From Nepenthes gracilis (lineage: Eukaryota > Streptophyta > Magnoliopsida > Caryophyllales > Nepenthaceae): 64,000 nucleotides of DNA. Shown here one piece after another: positions 1 through 12,600 of the stretch (the first letter of the stretch is position 1; every line of letters begins with the position of its first letter). Where the stretch lies: the NCBI GenBank assembly GCA_033239525.1, contig BSYO01000016.1:3191333-3255332 (forward strand), written 5' to 3'. The notes below the pieces were generated by a model. It searched no databases, was not told the origin of the DNA, and saw only the letters and a list, made by a program, of their open reading frames with translations. A program made the position numbers and the translations under genes.

Positions 1-333
1 AATGGAGTCCCAAGCCAGCGGCCAACAGTCATGATAGATACCAATACCGACACTTTTTCATCATGGTCTTACATATATATACCGTGACAGCTATTCAAAT
101 CCCAAAATCAACTCACGTGAATTGAATACCATCTAAACCCGCATTCTAAAGATATTGGAAATGGGTCGATCGACAAACATTTATAAGTTACTACAAAGGT
201 TACTATCTATACGAAGGGGACAAAGGGTCATAGTAGAAAACAAAATATTCACAAAATTACCTCGTATGTTAGCTTGATCATGAAAATATGCACAACTGCT
301 TCCCATTCTAATCGAAAGTCAGAACTACACCTC
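1..333 (-). other. 3' untranslated/downstream region of the SPL2-like gene
   Basis: This is AT-rich sequence downstream of the SPL2-like stop codon. No other coding signal is seen. It includes a short run resembling the dispersed 'accaataccga' repeat near 35-50. I cannot place the polyadenylation site. Confidence 0.4.
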
Positions 334-628
334 TCAAGAATCATAAATCCTCACTGAGCTACGAATTGTCTGCCGACATAACGGGCATTTTGGACTTAAG
401 TCCCGTTCGATGGACAGGGCGCATGCCCGGCAACAAACAAGGTGGCCACAGGGTATGAACGCAGACCGTCTCCTCCTCATTAGGCAGATAACACACAGCT
501 GTCCGTCGGGAACGTCTCCTGCCTCTTCGTCTTCTCCTGCAACTTGGGAGTCAGCAGTAGCGCTCGAATCAAGCCTTTGTTGCCGAGCCCTCCTTTGTTC
601 CTGCCACTCCTTCCATTTATTCCAGTTC
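334..628 (-). CDS. SPL2: SPL2-like exon 6 (RING finger, stop)
   Basis: Acceptor TTGTCTTCAG at 629-638. The exon completes the Arg codon, then encodes a basic/Gln-rich juxtamembrane stretch, an acidic linker and the complete RING ([25 protein letters not shown]), ending [10 protein letters not shown] and TGA at 336-334. Only an antisense shadow ORF is open on the plus strand here. Confidence 0.9.
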
Positions 629-3600
629 CTGAAGACAACATGAGGTTATCAAAAATTAGGCCACTTCCCCTTCCAAGAGAAAATGGATGAGACTTGAACT
701 CACGAGAATGACGAATTTACATGGATTAAGTGTCAATTGCACTATTCTAATGGACTAAGGGCTCAGTTTTGATAATAACCAAAAAAATTACACATATAGT
801 GTGAGCTTGTGGACTAATTGGTGGTGATTGTTGCTGAGTTGTGAATGTGTAGGTCAAATTATCAGGGGATGAACTAAGATGGAAATGGCAAAAAAAGTCT
901 CCAAATTCCAATACAAGAAAATGGTAGAAGACTACAAAATATTATGAAAAGGATTAAGTCTGAGATCCAAGAGAAAAAGGCCTCGAACGATGAAACTAAT
1001 CAAGAAGACGTGGGCACCTAAGTGGATGTTGAAGCAGTTTGACCCAACACAGAGCATAACTCTATACCAGAAGAGAACACGCTTTAGAGGTCTAGTCCTA
1101 GATCATATTTTGCGTTTGGAACTTGGTAGTACATTCGAGAGCCAAGTCTAATTTAAATAAGAATATGATTGGCTATGATATTCTTTTTTTTTTTTTTTTT
1201 TTTTGAATATCATGAAAAACAAGTTAAAAGAGACTCCACCCCGTTGAACTTAAATGAGAATATTTCATGAATAAACGTCCGCGGCTACTTGTCCTTACCA
1301 TCTTATCTTAATGCCACTTGGGTTGGCGTTTGAAAGCTAGGACAAGGTGCAAGTTTTTTAACGTAATCAATTACTAGAGAGTTCCCTTTGTTTACAGGAC
1401 AAGAGAAAGTAAACATAGAATTCATGAGGGCAGGAAATCATGGGAGGATAAAGGAAGAACCATAAAGAAGTTCATTGATTCATGTGCCATTAATGTAGAT
1501 AAAAAGGAGTGAGAAAGCATTAACTAGTGCTTCAAGACCTACTAGTCACAGCATTGATATGAATATTAGCCAATATATATCAATATCAATGTCACTAAAT
1601 ACCGATATTACCTACTACTGCACCAAGAATGTGATATGCTGCCGTATCACCAATATAACATCCCACATGTTTTCGATAATATTTTTCTTGAATAAATAAA
1701 ATCATAAATAATTTTAATTAGATAAATTAATTAATTTAGTGGGTTCAAGGATTACATGACTAATAAATTATGGTCTTTAGTGGACCATCTTAGAGGGAGC
1801 CAATCTATTACATATTAGATAAGGAGAGATATATTTCTGTTTTTGAGCTTTATTACCAACTAGGATTATCTGTTATATTTTAAGGAAATTTGTTAAATTA
1901 TCTAAAATTTTAATTGGCTAATATTGTGAAGAGATAATGTTATAAAATTTAACGGAGGACATTTCCAAGAAAAATGGATCCCTAACTGTCCCTATGTAGT
2001 AAGCAAGTGGTAATATGTTAGCTAAATTTTTTTGTGGCGGATGCTAAAGTCTATCATAGCCAAACTTTGGAAATTTTGGGAGGAAAAATAAGAGTTAGTT
2101 ATGTAGTCTCATGGTACTGCATGGTGACCAAAATTAAGGTGATTATGCAAGTAACTAGTGACATTTCAGGTCATAGATTATGGTAATAAAAATGCTTATT
2201 AAGTTAGCTATATTTTAGGAATTTGGTTACATGGAAATAGAAAAGCTCAACCATCCCTAATAAAGCCATATTGGCGGACCCTTTGAACCTCACTTTATTA
2301 GGTTGATGGCTATGATTTTCGGGAATTAAAATCAGGTTGTTAACGATCCTATAAAGGTGGTATCAGCAGTGGATATGAAAGCAATTCTGTTGGAGTCAAA
2401 ATTTACACGAACAGACTAGATTAGGGGGTTAGCTAAAATTTAGGAGTTAGGCTGCTACAAATAAAGAAGACATGATCCACCTTTCCTCTTCAAGAGAAAT
2501 TGCATGAAGACCCCAAACTTCAAATTGTTGGTGAGCAAAATTATGAATATGATTGAGTGGTTAGCACAAATATTAAAGTTAAAATGATTATCAACTCCCT
2601 AGCTAAGTAGGGAGGAGCGACCACTTGGATAGAAAGGGAAAGTTGTTGGTTGTCGATGAAGAAATATAGATTAGGATATTTCTTAAATCAAGTAAAATAT
2701 TAAGAGATAAGGGGGCTAACTACTAGAAATCCTAGTTTTTAGAAAGTGGTTGGCTAACTTGTGATAGGTGGCCAAGTATAAGGAGGTTGTTGTACAAGGA
2801 GGCTTGTCAAATCAAAGACATTTGCAACCATTAGCCAGGTGGTTAGTGATGCATGCAACAGTGACAACGGTGCTTGTTTCAGGGAAAAAAGGAAAGAGAG
2901 CAGAGCAGACGAGTGAAGAAGGGGGAGGGAGGTCTGACAGAGGGGTGAGAAAATAGATTAGTAATGTGGAGAGAAAAGGAGAGAGAGAGAGAATAATTAT
3001 AACTGCTTAACATTCTCTTCATCCTGTAGCCCATTATATAACCACATGTAACAGAAATTAGTTATGTAACAAATAAAAAAAAAGTAAAATATGGCAGCAA
3101 AATATATATCCTAATAATAGAATGTGATTTGTATCATATGTAATCCTAGAATTTCAAAGGTGGTCGGGTTGGGCGGCTATTACGGCGAGAATCTAGATGG
3201 TCAGCTACCGACACGTGGACTGAACCGTGGGCTGAACAGGGCCCATATCAGCAAGGCCCGTAACATTACCATCCCCATCGAAAAGAACATTGTCCTCAAG
3301 GTTGAAGTCCGAAAATTCCTAACACATAACAGCAGTCGGCTCCCAAGTAGCTTCCTCCCGGGATTGGGAGTGCCATTGGACAAGATGCTATGGAACAAAT
3401 TTGCCATGTTGCAAGACCTTGCAGAACCCCAAAAGCTGTGTGGGAAACAGTAAGGGCTGGGATCCCTATGCATCAGCAGGAAGCTCAACTTGTTGGCCTG
3501 CTGGATCACCCTGGCATTTCTTGAGTAGAGAGATGTAAAAAACGTTATGAATTTTTGCGTATTCCGGCAATTGCAGCCAGTAGGCAACAGGGCCAACTCG

Positions 3601-6600
3601 CTCTAATACCCGGAAAGGCCCATAGTAAAGCTTGGCTAATTTATTGGATTGCCGATTTGCTGCCGTGGTTTGTCGATAGCGTTGTAATTTCACAAAAACC
3701 CAGTCTTCCGGCTGAAATTCTTTATCCGTTCGCTGCGCATCTGCTTGATTCTTCATGCGTAACTGGGCACATTGTAGGTTGGCCTTAAGAGTGGCGATGA
3801 GGTTGGAACAATCAATGAGCACTTCATCAACAGCTGCTATCGAAGAAGATCCTTGGATATAATCCATTAATGATGGTGGTAGCCGATTGTATACGGTTTC
3901 GAAGGGGGTCATTTTAATGGCGGAATACCATGCCGTAGTATAGTGTCATTCGGCCCATGGAAGAAATCATCCCCAAGTAGCCGGATGATCAGCTGCAAAA
4001 CACCATAAATAATTTTCAAGACACAGATTTACCACTTTGGTCTGGCCGTCCGATTGTGGATGGTAAACACTACTAGTAGACAGGGTAGTGTCTTGTGAGC
4101 AGAATATCTCCTTCCAAAAAACACTCATAAAGATAGGATCCCTATTTGAAATAATGTCCCTTGGAAAACCATGGAGGCGGCAAATATATCTAACAAAAAC
4201 TTCGGCCAACTCCACAGCAGTAAAGTGGCTGCCCAAAGGAGAAAAATAGGCATATTTCGACAAATGATCAACAACCACAAGAATCACTGTTCGTCTATTA
4301 GGGGCGAAAGATGAGTAATGAAGTCCATAGATATAGATTCCTAGATTTTACCTAGTATGGGAAGCAGTTGCAGCAGCCCTTGAGGCGCCGTGTTGAGCTA
4401 TTTGACTTGTTGGCAGACTGTGCAACTTGATACAAAGTGACGTATATCCTCACGCATACCAGGCCAATAAAAGGAAGCAGATATCCTAGCCAACATGCGT
4501 TGAATTCCAGCATAGCCCCCCAAGGGGGAACTGTGGTGTTCCTACAGAACCAATTCATGCAAAGCCAACTCGGGAGGAATGAAGAGCCGATTCTTATAAA
4601 AAATCAACCCATCTTGGACTGTGTAATGTTCAAATTCTTCAGGTCAATCGTTAATTGATTTGACGAAAGTAGCTGCGGATGGTTGCCGCTTGTAGTATTG
4701 TCGAAGAGTATCTAGCAGTGCTATCACTGATTTTGACACCGATCGTATAGCACAGCAGAAGCCTTCCTGCATTCTGGACAGGGCATCGGCTGGGCCATTC
4801 TCTCGGCATGGACAGTATACAATCTCAAAATCATAACTTATCAATTTGGTTATCCACTTCTGCTGTTCAAGAGTATGCACTGATTGAGCCATAGGGGCCC
4901 TAAGAGGCTGATGATCGGTCTGGATGATGAATTTGGCACCCAGTAGGTATTGTCGCCATTTTTTTTTCGTGATATCACGAGTTCACGGATGTAAGTGGAG
5001 GAGAGCTGCAGCTTTGGACATAATTGCCTGCTAAAGAAAGCCAAGGGCCGACCTGCATGCACCAGTACTGCTCCCACACCGTTACCAGAAGCCTCCATGT
5101 GCACGACAAACGGTTTTGAGAAGTCTGGTAAGGCCAAGACAGGTGTGGAAGTGAGAGTGGTCTTAAGAGACTCAAAAGCTATTGCAGCTTCGGGGCCCCA
5201 GACAGAGGCATTTTTCCACAACAGTTGAGTGAGCAGGGCAGAAATTTGAGCATACCGGGCTACAAAAAGCCTATAGTATCCTGCTAGTCTAAGAAATCCC
5301 CATAGTTGTTTGCTATTTGCAGGAGGAGGTCAACGCTGAACTACCTCAATTTTCATGGGACCCACTGCCACTCCTTGTGCGGACACGATATGGCCCAAGT
5401 AAGACAGCAATGATTGCCCAAATTCACACTTGGATCGTTTAGCATAAAAGAAGTGGTTGCGCAAGATTTGGAGCACCCGAATGAGATGGTGGAGATGCGC
5501 GATGCGCTTCCTAAGAGGAACTATAAATCAAAATGTCATCGAAAAAGACTAGCACAAACTTCCGAAGCACAAGATGAATAATAGTATTCATTTCCGCTTG
5601 AAATGAAGAGGGGGCATTTGATAAACCAAAGAGCATAACCAGAAATTCGTAATGCCCTTCGTGAGTTTGGAAAGCAGTCCTATGAACATCCTCAAAATGC
5701 ACACGAAGTTGGTGATATCCCACACGTAAGTCTAACTTAGAAAAAACTGTAGTACCACTTAACGTATCCAGCAGTTTATCGACAGTGGGAATTGGAAACC
5801 TATCTTTGATGGTAATGGTATTAAGAGCACGGTAATCCACACAAAACCGCCAACTGCCATCCTTCTTTTTCACAAGGAGAACGGGTGATGAGAAGGGACT
5901 AGTGCTAGGCCGAATGATTCCTTCATTCAACATCTCCTTTATCAGTTTCTCTATTTCCCCCTTCTAAAAGTGTGGGTAACGGTATGGTTTAACATTCACC
6001 GGTGGGGCATAGGCCTTCGGGGGAATTTTGTGGTCATTAGAGCACTATGGGGGCAACCCATGGGGTACATCAAACACATCCTCAAATGAATTAAGGATGT
6101 TGCAAAGGGCAGAAGAAATTTGAGGATCAGTAATATGAGGGAAATGGAAGGGAATCAGAGAACCTGCGGTGCCATCTTTTGGCACAGGCTCTGTTACTGG
6201 AGTTATTGTCAATTGGAAGTAAGAAATAGCTGAATTTGTCAGGTCACTACGACACAGTTGGTTTAATGTCATGGTGCAAATTGCAGTGCTAGGCATCCCA
6301 TGAAGGGTAAGCTGAGTACTTTCGTGGGTGAAGTTCATCCATAGGGCTTTATAATCAAACAAAATGGGACCAATGGATGCCAACCATTGGACACCAAGAA
6401 CCAGGTCTGCCCCATGAATCGGTAGTAAGTACAAATCCACTAGAAACCATGAGGAGCCCAGTTTAAGGAAAACGTTGATACACAATCTTTCCCGGTGCAA
6501 CGAATTTCCATTACCAACGGCCACATTGAGATAGTGAGATGGCTCTATTGAAAGTTCGAGATACCTGGCTAGCCGGGTTTGCAAGAAATTGTGGGTGGAG

Positions 6601-9600
6601 ACACTATCCACCATACTACTACCAAATGACACGAGATTGTTCCTTGCAGCCATAGTGTAGTTGAGGCCTGATGTCCTGCCAAGGCATAGAAGGAGATAGT
6701 TAGAGTGCTATCTAGATTTGGGGGCAAAAGAAACACCCCTATTGGCAATTCCGTTGAAGAAGTAGGACTCACAGAATCTTCTTCTAACAACAGAACTTCA
6801 GGCTGAGCATGGTCTTCATCCTCTACAAGCATACATAAAAATTGACGTGGTTTACACCGATATCCTGGTGTAAATCGCTCATCACAGTTGAAACACAGGT
6901 CACATTCCTGTCGTGAGGCCATTTCAGTGGAGGTTAATTTCTTTATCGAAAGTTTTGGTGGGAGGCTTTGAGATTGTGAGGTTTTCGAAAATGTGGGGGT
7001 AGGGATATTTAGGGATTTGGTGACAAGAGAAGGTCAATGTGAGCTGGTACAGCTTGATTCAAGCATTTCCTCCACCAATTTGGCCATTCCAATTGCCTCA
7101 CGTAGGGAAATGGGTTTCAGCAATTGGAGCTCCCGCCAAATGTCATCCCATAGGCCAGAAATAAAACAATTCAAGAGATTGGTAGTAGTGAGCCCTAAGG
7201 TTCGAGTAGAAAGAGATTTGAACTCAGCCATGTATATCGCCACAGCGGTGGTCTGCCGAAGTTTATACAGAACAGCTTCATAGTTCACAAAAGAGGAAGG
7301 CTCAAAGTGAAGCTCCAAATCACAAAAGAAGAGTTTCCATGTGGATAGCTGGCTAGTTGCATGCATCCGCTGATACCATAGTAATGCAGCCCCTGACATA
7401 TAAAATGCGACAATAGTCAGTTTCTACTCTAGGGGAGTGTTGTAGTAAAGAAAAAATCGATCAATCTAGAACAACCACCCGTTCACGTTGTCTCCAAAGA
7501 AAAATGGGATTTCAAGTTTAGGCAAATGAAGGTAGAGGTCAGTAGGGGTATCTGTTGGGGTCAGTAGGAGAGTAGGCAAGGGTTGCAAAATGGGTACGGA
7601 AGACACTAAAAGGGAAGGGGAGCTCACAGTAAGTGCAGGAAGTAAGGGAGGGTGCGAGGAGGCTAAGGTAAATCGCTCCATTCGAGTTAAGGTATGGTGG
7701 ATTTCAGCGATCGATTGCTTAATATGCTCTGCGGTCGCCGTATTATTGGCGATTCCCTTCGAATGCTACTAGACTGTAGCCACGACCTCCTTCAATTCCT
7801 TTGTCGTGCCGGAGATCGTCTCTTCTAGGGCTTTCGATCTTGTCATGACACCTTCTACCATGGTCTCAATAAAAACACCACTGATGCATGCAACAGTGAC
7901 ACCACCGCTTGTTTCAGGGGAAAAGGGAAAGAGAGTAGAGCAGACGAGTGAAGAAAGGGAGGGAGGTTTGACAGAAGGGTGAGAAAACAGAAAAAACAGA
8001 TTACTAATGAGGAGAGAAAAGAAGGAAAGAGAGAGAGAATAATTGTAACTACTTAATATTCTCCTCATCCTGTAGCCCATTATATAGCCACATGTAACAG
8101 GAATTAGTTATGCAACAAATAAAAAAAAAAAGTAAAATATGGCAGCAGAATATATATCCTAATAACAGAATGTGATTTGTATCATATGTAATCCTAGAAT
8201 TTCAAAGGTGGTCGGGTTGGGCGGCTGCTGCGACGAGAATCTAGACGGTGAGCTACCAAACTCATGGACTAAACCGTGGGCTAAACAGGGCCCATATCAG
8301 CAAGACCCGTAACAGTTAGTTATATTAATGTTAGTCAAAGAATAAGGTGGTCAAAGGCTACTAACAAAAGAGTGGTTCGGCTGACAAAGTCATGGAGGAA
8401 AATCAGCATGCAATCCTAAGTGTTAAGAGAGGAAAAACAACCTAGAGACAAACCCCTTCCTTCTATAAATTAGACCTTTGATAGACTTTCTTTCCTTGAT
8501 TTTCTTGGTTTCTAGAAAAGTGAAAGCAACCGTGCATCCAAGGAAAATAAGGCGCGGAGGAGAGGAAGCAAAAAGGAAACAAAAGAGTATTCAACTTTGA
8601 GGCAGGTAATTTTGTGACTTTCCATGCTCTAACCTAAATCTTCTAGCAAAAAATTCTTGATTTTCTATTGAAAACTATGATTAATGATGTATGGCACAGT
8701 CATAGGGAAGTATTTTCAAGGGATCAACTATGATTGAGAAAGAGAATTTAAAAATGTTGATTAAGAAGCAGTGTTCTAAACATTGAAATCCAATGCTTGA
8801 TTTGGTTTTAGTAGCATCATTGTTAGACATAGAAATTGAAGTCTAAAATTTGGGAAAGGTTGAAAGTAGTATTATGGCACTTCATAATGGTCATTTGATG
8901 CACAATTTAAAATGGTAAAGAAATGGACTATTGGAAGATCATAAGGGCTGAAATTGTTAGAGATAGAATCAAGGCTTAGACATATGATTCTATAAATCGC
9001 ACTTATATTAAAATTTTTAATAGAAGAGAGAAGAAATGATGTTCACATACCCTTTTCATGCTGGCCGTGAGCCTAATAATTTACCTTTCAAGTGTATGTT
9101 TAAATTATGGTAAGCTTGGTATACTAAGTTATTTCCATATTGCTTTTATAATGCATGTTAAGTAAATTGCCAGAAGAGATAGAAAATTGAAGGATGTCAT
9201 GGCATATATACGTATACATTGGAGTGAGATAAAGAATTAAATACTTGTTGATTGTGGCTATAAGATGGATTAGGAAAAACTTCTAAGGAATTCCATAGTT
9301 TGGCTTGGAAAATTATGAAGTAAAAAAAGAAAGTTGGTTTTTCTTTAATAGCCATGTAGAAAGGCTTAGAATCGGAAATTATTGACTTGTTAGTAATTTC
9401 TTACTCACTTAAAATGATTTAAGGATAAGTAGAATAGAAAATACTAAAGAAGATCTGATGAATAAAGGACTTTGTGGCCTTAGTATAATCATATAGAACA
9501 CTTAAGTATTCTTGCAAATTATTGATATTCATTATTCCTTTTGCATTTCTTTCGATTCGCATAAGTATATTATTAGTACTTAATGGTTAAATAGAGGTGA

Positions 9601-12600
9601 GTGTATGAAAATACTAAGATATCTAGTCGAATGGAAGACAATGACACCTTAATATAGTCTACTCTTTTACGATATCGATTCCATATCTAGTGATTGAGTT
9701 CGATTTATTTTTGAAATGGAATAGTTATAAACTTGTGACAATTGCATAAAATGATATTTGGGATATCATTGACAAGAGGGTATCATAGGTGGTATAAGTA
9801 TGCTACGGATACAATTTCTGTGAAGACCATAGGAATAGAAATAATACCATGGATGCTAAACAATCTCATGGTACTTACCCAATTATTAAGAGCATAAATA
9901 AATGGCCTTTGATCATAATGAAAGAATAAAATCCACAGGGAATTTGATATTTCATATAGTTATGATATCATGTTGAGTTAAATTTCTCGAAAATCTAGAG
10001 GACAATCTTTATATCATGGATGCTTTAAGGCCTTAATACTTTGATTAGGTTCATAAGACCCTATGAATATCCTTCAGGATATCATTGTTCAGTTGACATT
10101 GTATTATTGATTATTTATGCTACTGTTGAGTTATTTCATTAATAATATCATTCATTGATTATTTGGGGACGATTATTTATTTCTATATTTTGCATATTTT
10201 TTGAGCTTATTGTTTGACAAATTAGTTCTTTGGATAGCTTGAAGTTTCCTCTATTTTTTATATTGGTCAGAATTATTTGCTAAATATTTATCTCACTTTT
10301 ACTATTCCATTCTTCCTAAGAAGCAAGGTTAGATAATAATAGCTTTAGAGCCGGATAGAATGGAGGACAATAGAGATTATGAAGCATAACTAACAAGAGT
10401 GTTTATTTTGTATTATACTCTAGAGATACATTCTGATATTTTATTTTATTTTGTTGGAATTTCAAGGCTATGTTTTTTCCTTAGATTTATTTAATGTATA
10501 AAGATATTTAGATTATGGTAATTATATTTTATCATTTATGGATATGCTATGATGTTGATTTGAAATTTATGATTTTCCACATGATCGGATTCAAGTGATG
10601 GTCATGGACTGCAACTGGGTTATCATAGGTAATATATATCGGCCGATATCTAAATATTGGCTGACATAGCTCTATGATCTTATAATTTTTAGAAAATTTT
10701 TTTCCTTTCAATACCCCCAATATCGATATATATTTATGTCCGGTGTTAATATGATCGCAACCAATACTGATACTAATACCAATATTTTTATACATGGGTC
10801 ACAGCTTCGTTAGCCATATGATTTACATCAACTTAAATGTAGAGCACTCTTGAATAAGATGTATATGAGGTAGAATAAGAGGAAAAAAAAAAAAAAACAT
10901 TGATGATACCTCATAATAGCATAGCCGAGTATACCAATTGACAGCGCACCAAAGATAAAACAACTCCAGAGTAATATCCTACACCTAAAGGAAAGTTCAC
11001 CAACCATCTGATCCTTTGTCAAATCAGATCTGCAGAAACACACCATTGAGCTAATATGTAAAACACTAGGGAGCCTCGGCATTAAGCAAATGAAGAACAT
11101 GGTAAATGAGAAGGCAAAATAAATTGATAGAAAATAGTAACCATAGAACTCGTCCTTCTTAGCCAATGAGGCTTTAGTTAAGTTGGTTTGAGGATCTCAG
11201 ACCAAAGGTTTCAGGTTCAAATTTTCCTCCCCAACGATGCCAAGAAAGGTTATCTTCGCAATCAAATCAACAATAAGACAGCCAGCACCGTGCTTTAAAC
11301 CCCATTGTGCATGACGTCCAGGAAAGGGTCAAAATACTTCAGGTTATTATACCAAATATATTTTACATTATGCAAGAGGCTGTTTCCACAACTCAAATTC
11401 GTGACTACAGGGTCACGACGGCAACTCTACTGTTGCATAATGACTCTCCTTCAAGAAATTCAAAAACAAAAATATACACCAAAAATAGTGAATCTACACA
11501 GTTGCATAGATAAAAGCATCAACTGCAAATTTAGCAGCATAAAAAACAGACACAAACAATTCAATCATGGCATAATTTGCCAATTGTGATAGGGATGTCA
11601 AATTTAATGTAATCCATAAGATTGTCAAGTATGAACAAAAACAAAAAATAAGATAAAAACAACCATTCTGAAGCCAAGCAACCAACATTAGGCAAACATT
11701 TCAAATGAGACTGGATTACAGTTTATTCATGATAACTACAGCATGGCTGACTCAACATTAGGAGGAGATATTTAATACTAGTGGAAATCAGAACATGTTA
11801 TGCGCCGTCGAGTTTCATCAGGTCCAAACATAAGATTTCAAATCGTCAGAATATAGGAATTCTTACAAGAAATAAGGAAGATCTCTGCATGACTTGATCT
11901 CTGGAACTCCATTATTTGAGTAGCAAATGCCAACAGCAGTGACATCCTTTCCAAGTTGAAGAATTTTCTCTTCATCCAGCAAGCCAACCTTCAGAATATA
12001 CAATAGTGATACTTCAAAAACTTAGCACATCAAGATTGAAGACAGCATATTCCCTAGCCCTTTCTTGGAGCTAAGAAGCACGGCCAAACACAGGATGGAC
12101 ATGACACCACATAATATTTCTAAAACACAGGAAATGATGATGGAACATGCGAACATAAATCATAGAACAAAAATATTTTATGCTAAAAAAGCTCTCAAAA
12201 CAACATACACTTGCAAAAGGCATATCAATACACTATAATATCTCAACCTCTCTAATTTGCTTGGTAAAGAGAAAATAGCAACCAAAAACTCTTTTCTGTT
12301 ACCACTAACTCTCTAGTTTATATTTTTCAGAATTTTAGGGCACAGCAAGCTCGCTCTCTGTGTTCTCCAAGCAGCGGGTTCAAATAGTTGGTACACTCTC
12401 ATAACACAATGTTTTGGAATTTGTTTGCGAATCAGCACAAACTAAATTTATTTAAAGAGCAGATATTATGTTTTGAAAAATGAAAACGAACCAAAACATA
12501 TCCATTGTGTCTCCCCCATAAGTCCGAATTAAGTAAAATATCCAACATGCATCCGATGGCATGCATAGAGTGTTCTTATGTGTCCAACACCGACATGCTA

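Larger units (their letters stand above)
2847..8314 (-). mobile_element. Reina-type chromovirus (Ty3/gypsy), degenerate
   Basis: A 5468-bp LTR retrotransposon read on the minus strand. LTRs at 2847-3265 and 7882-8314 start TGTTACGGG and end ATGCATCA in element orientation. The target duplication GTTAG is exact at 2842-2846 and 8315-8319. Order: gag, zinc knuckle, protease, RT, RNase H, integrase, C-terminal chromodomain, all broken across frames. Compact size, short LTRs, the [11 protein letters not shown] box and a chromodomain ending just before the 3' LTR fit the Reina clade. The LTRs differ at many sites and by indels, so it is old. It lies in the same orientation as the host gene. Confidence 0.9.
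1656..10621 (+). mobile_element. Probable long gypsy-type LTR (solo?), interrupted by the Reina element
   Basis: The left edge reads TATAACATCCCACATG, like a decayed TGTAACAxCCC gypsy LTR start. A TATA-like word (TCTATAAATT, about 8462-8471) followed by a purine-rich leader fits U3/R. The right edge near GGGTTATCA fits a gypsy LTR end. Removing the nested Reina element leaves about 3.5 kb. No coding domain is seen in 1656-2841 or 8320-10621. No target duplication was confirmed, so element class and ends are inference. Confidence 0.35.
629..10909 (-). other. Intron 5 of the SPL2-like gene (about 10.3 kb, nested transposons)
   Basis: The region is bounded by the donor GTATCA after exon 5 and the acceptor TCTTCAG before exon 6. 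Almost all of it is repeat: a possible SINE, dispersed AT-rich repeats, a long LTR-like sequence and a Reina chromovirus. Small intervals outside those features hold nothing recognisable. Confidence 0.8.

Noticed and set aside
410..643. Plus-strand 77-codon ORF
   Set aside because: Antisense shadow of the SPL2-like RING exon (334-628).
3201..3596. 131-codon minus ORF beside the Reina 3' LTR
   Set aside because: Out-of-frame reading through the integrase tail, chromodomain relic and LTR; the real homology is in other frames.
7769..8080. 103-codon minus ORF with a hydrophobic start
   Set aside because: Lies in the Reina 5' LTR and leader; no protein motif.
11165..11240. tRNA gene
   Set aside because: Has A- and B-box-like words but no cloverleaf stems or terminator run; a SINE is more likely.
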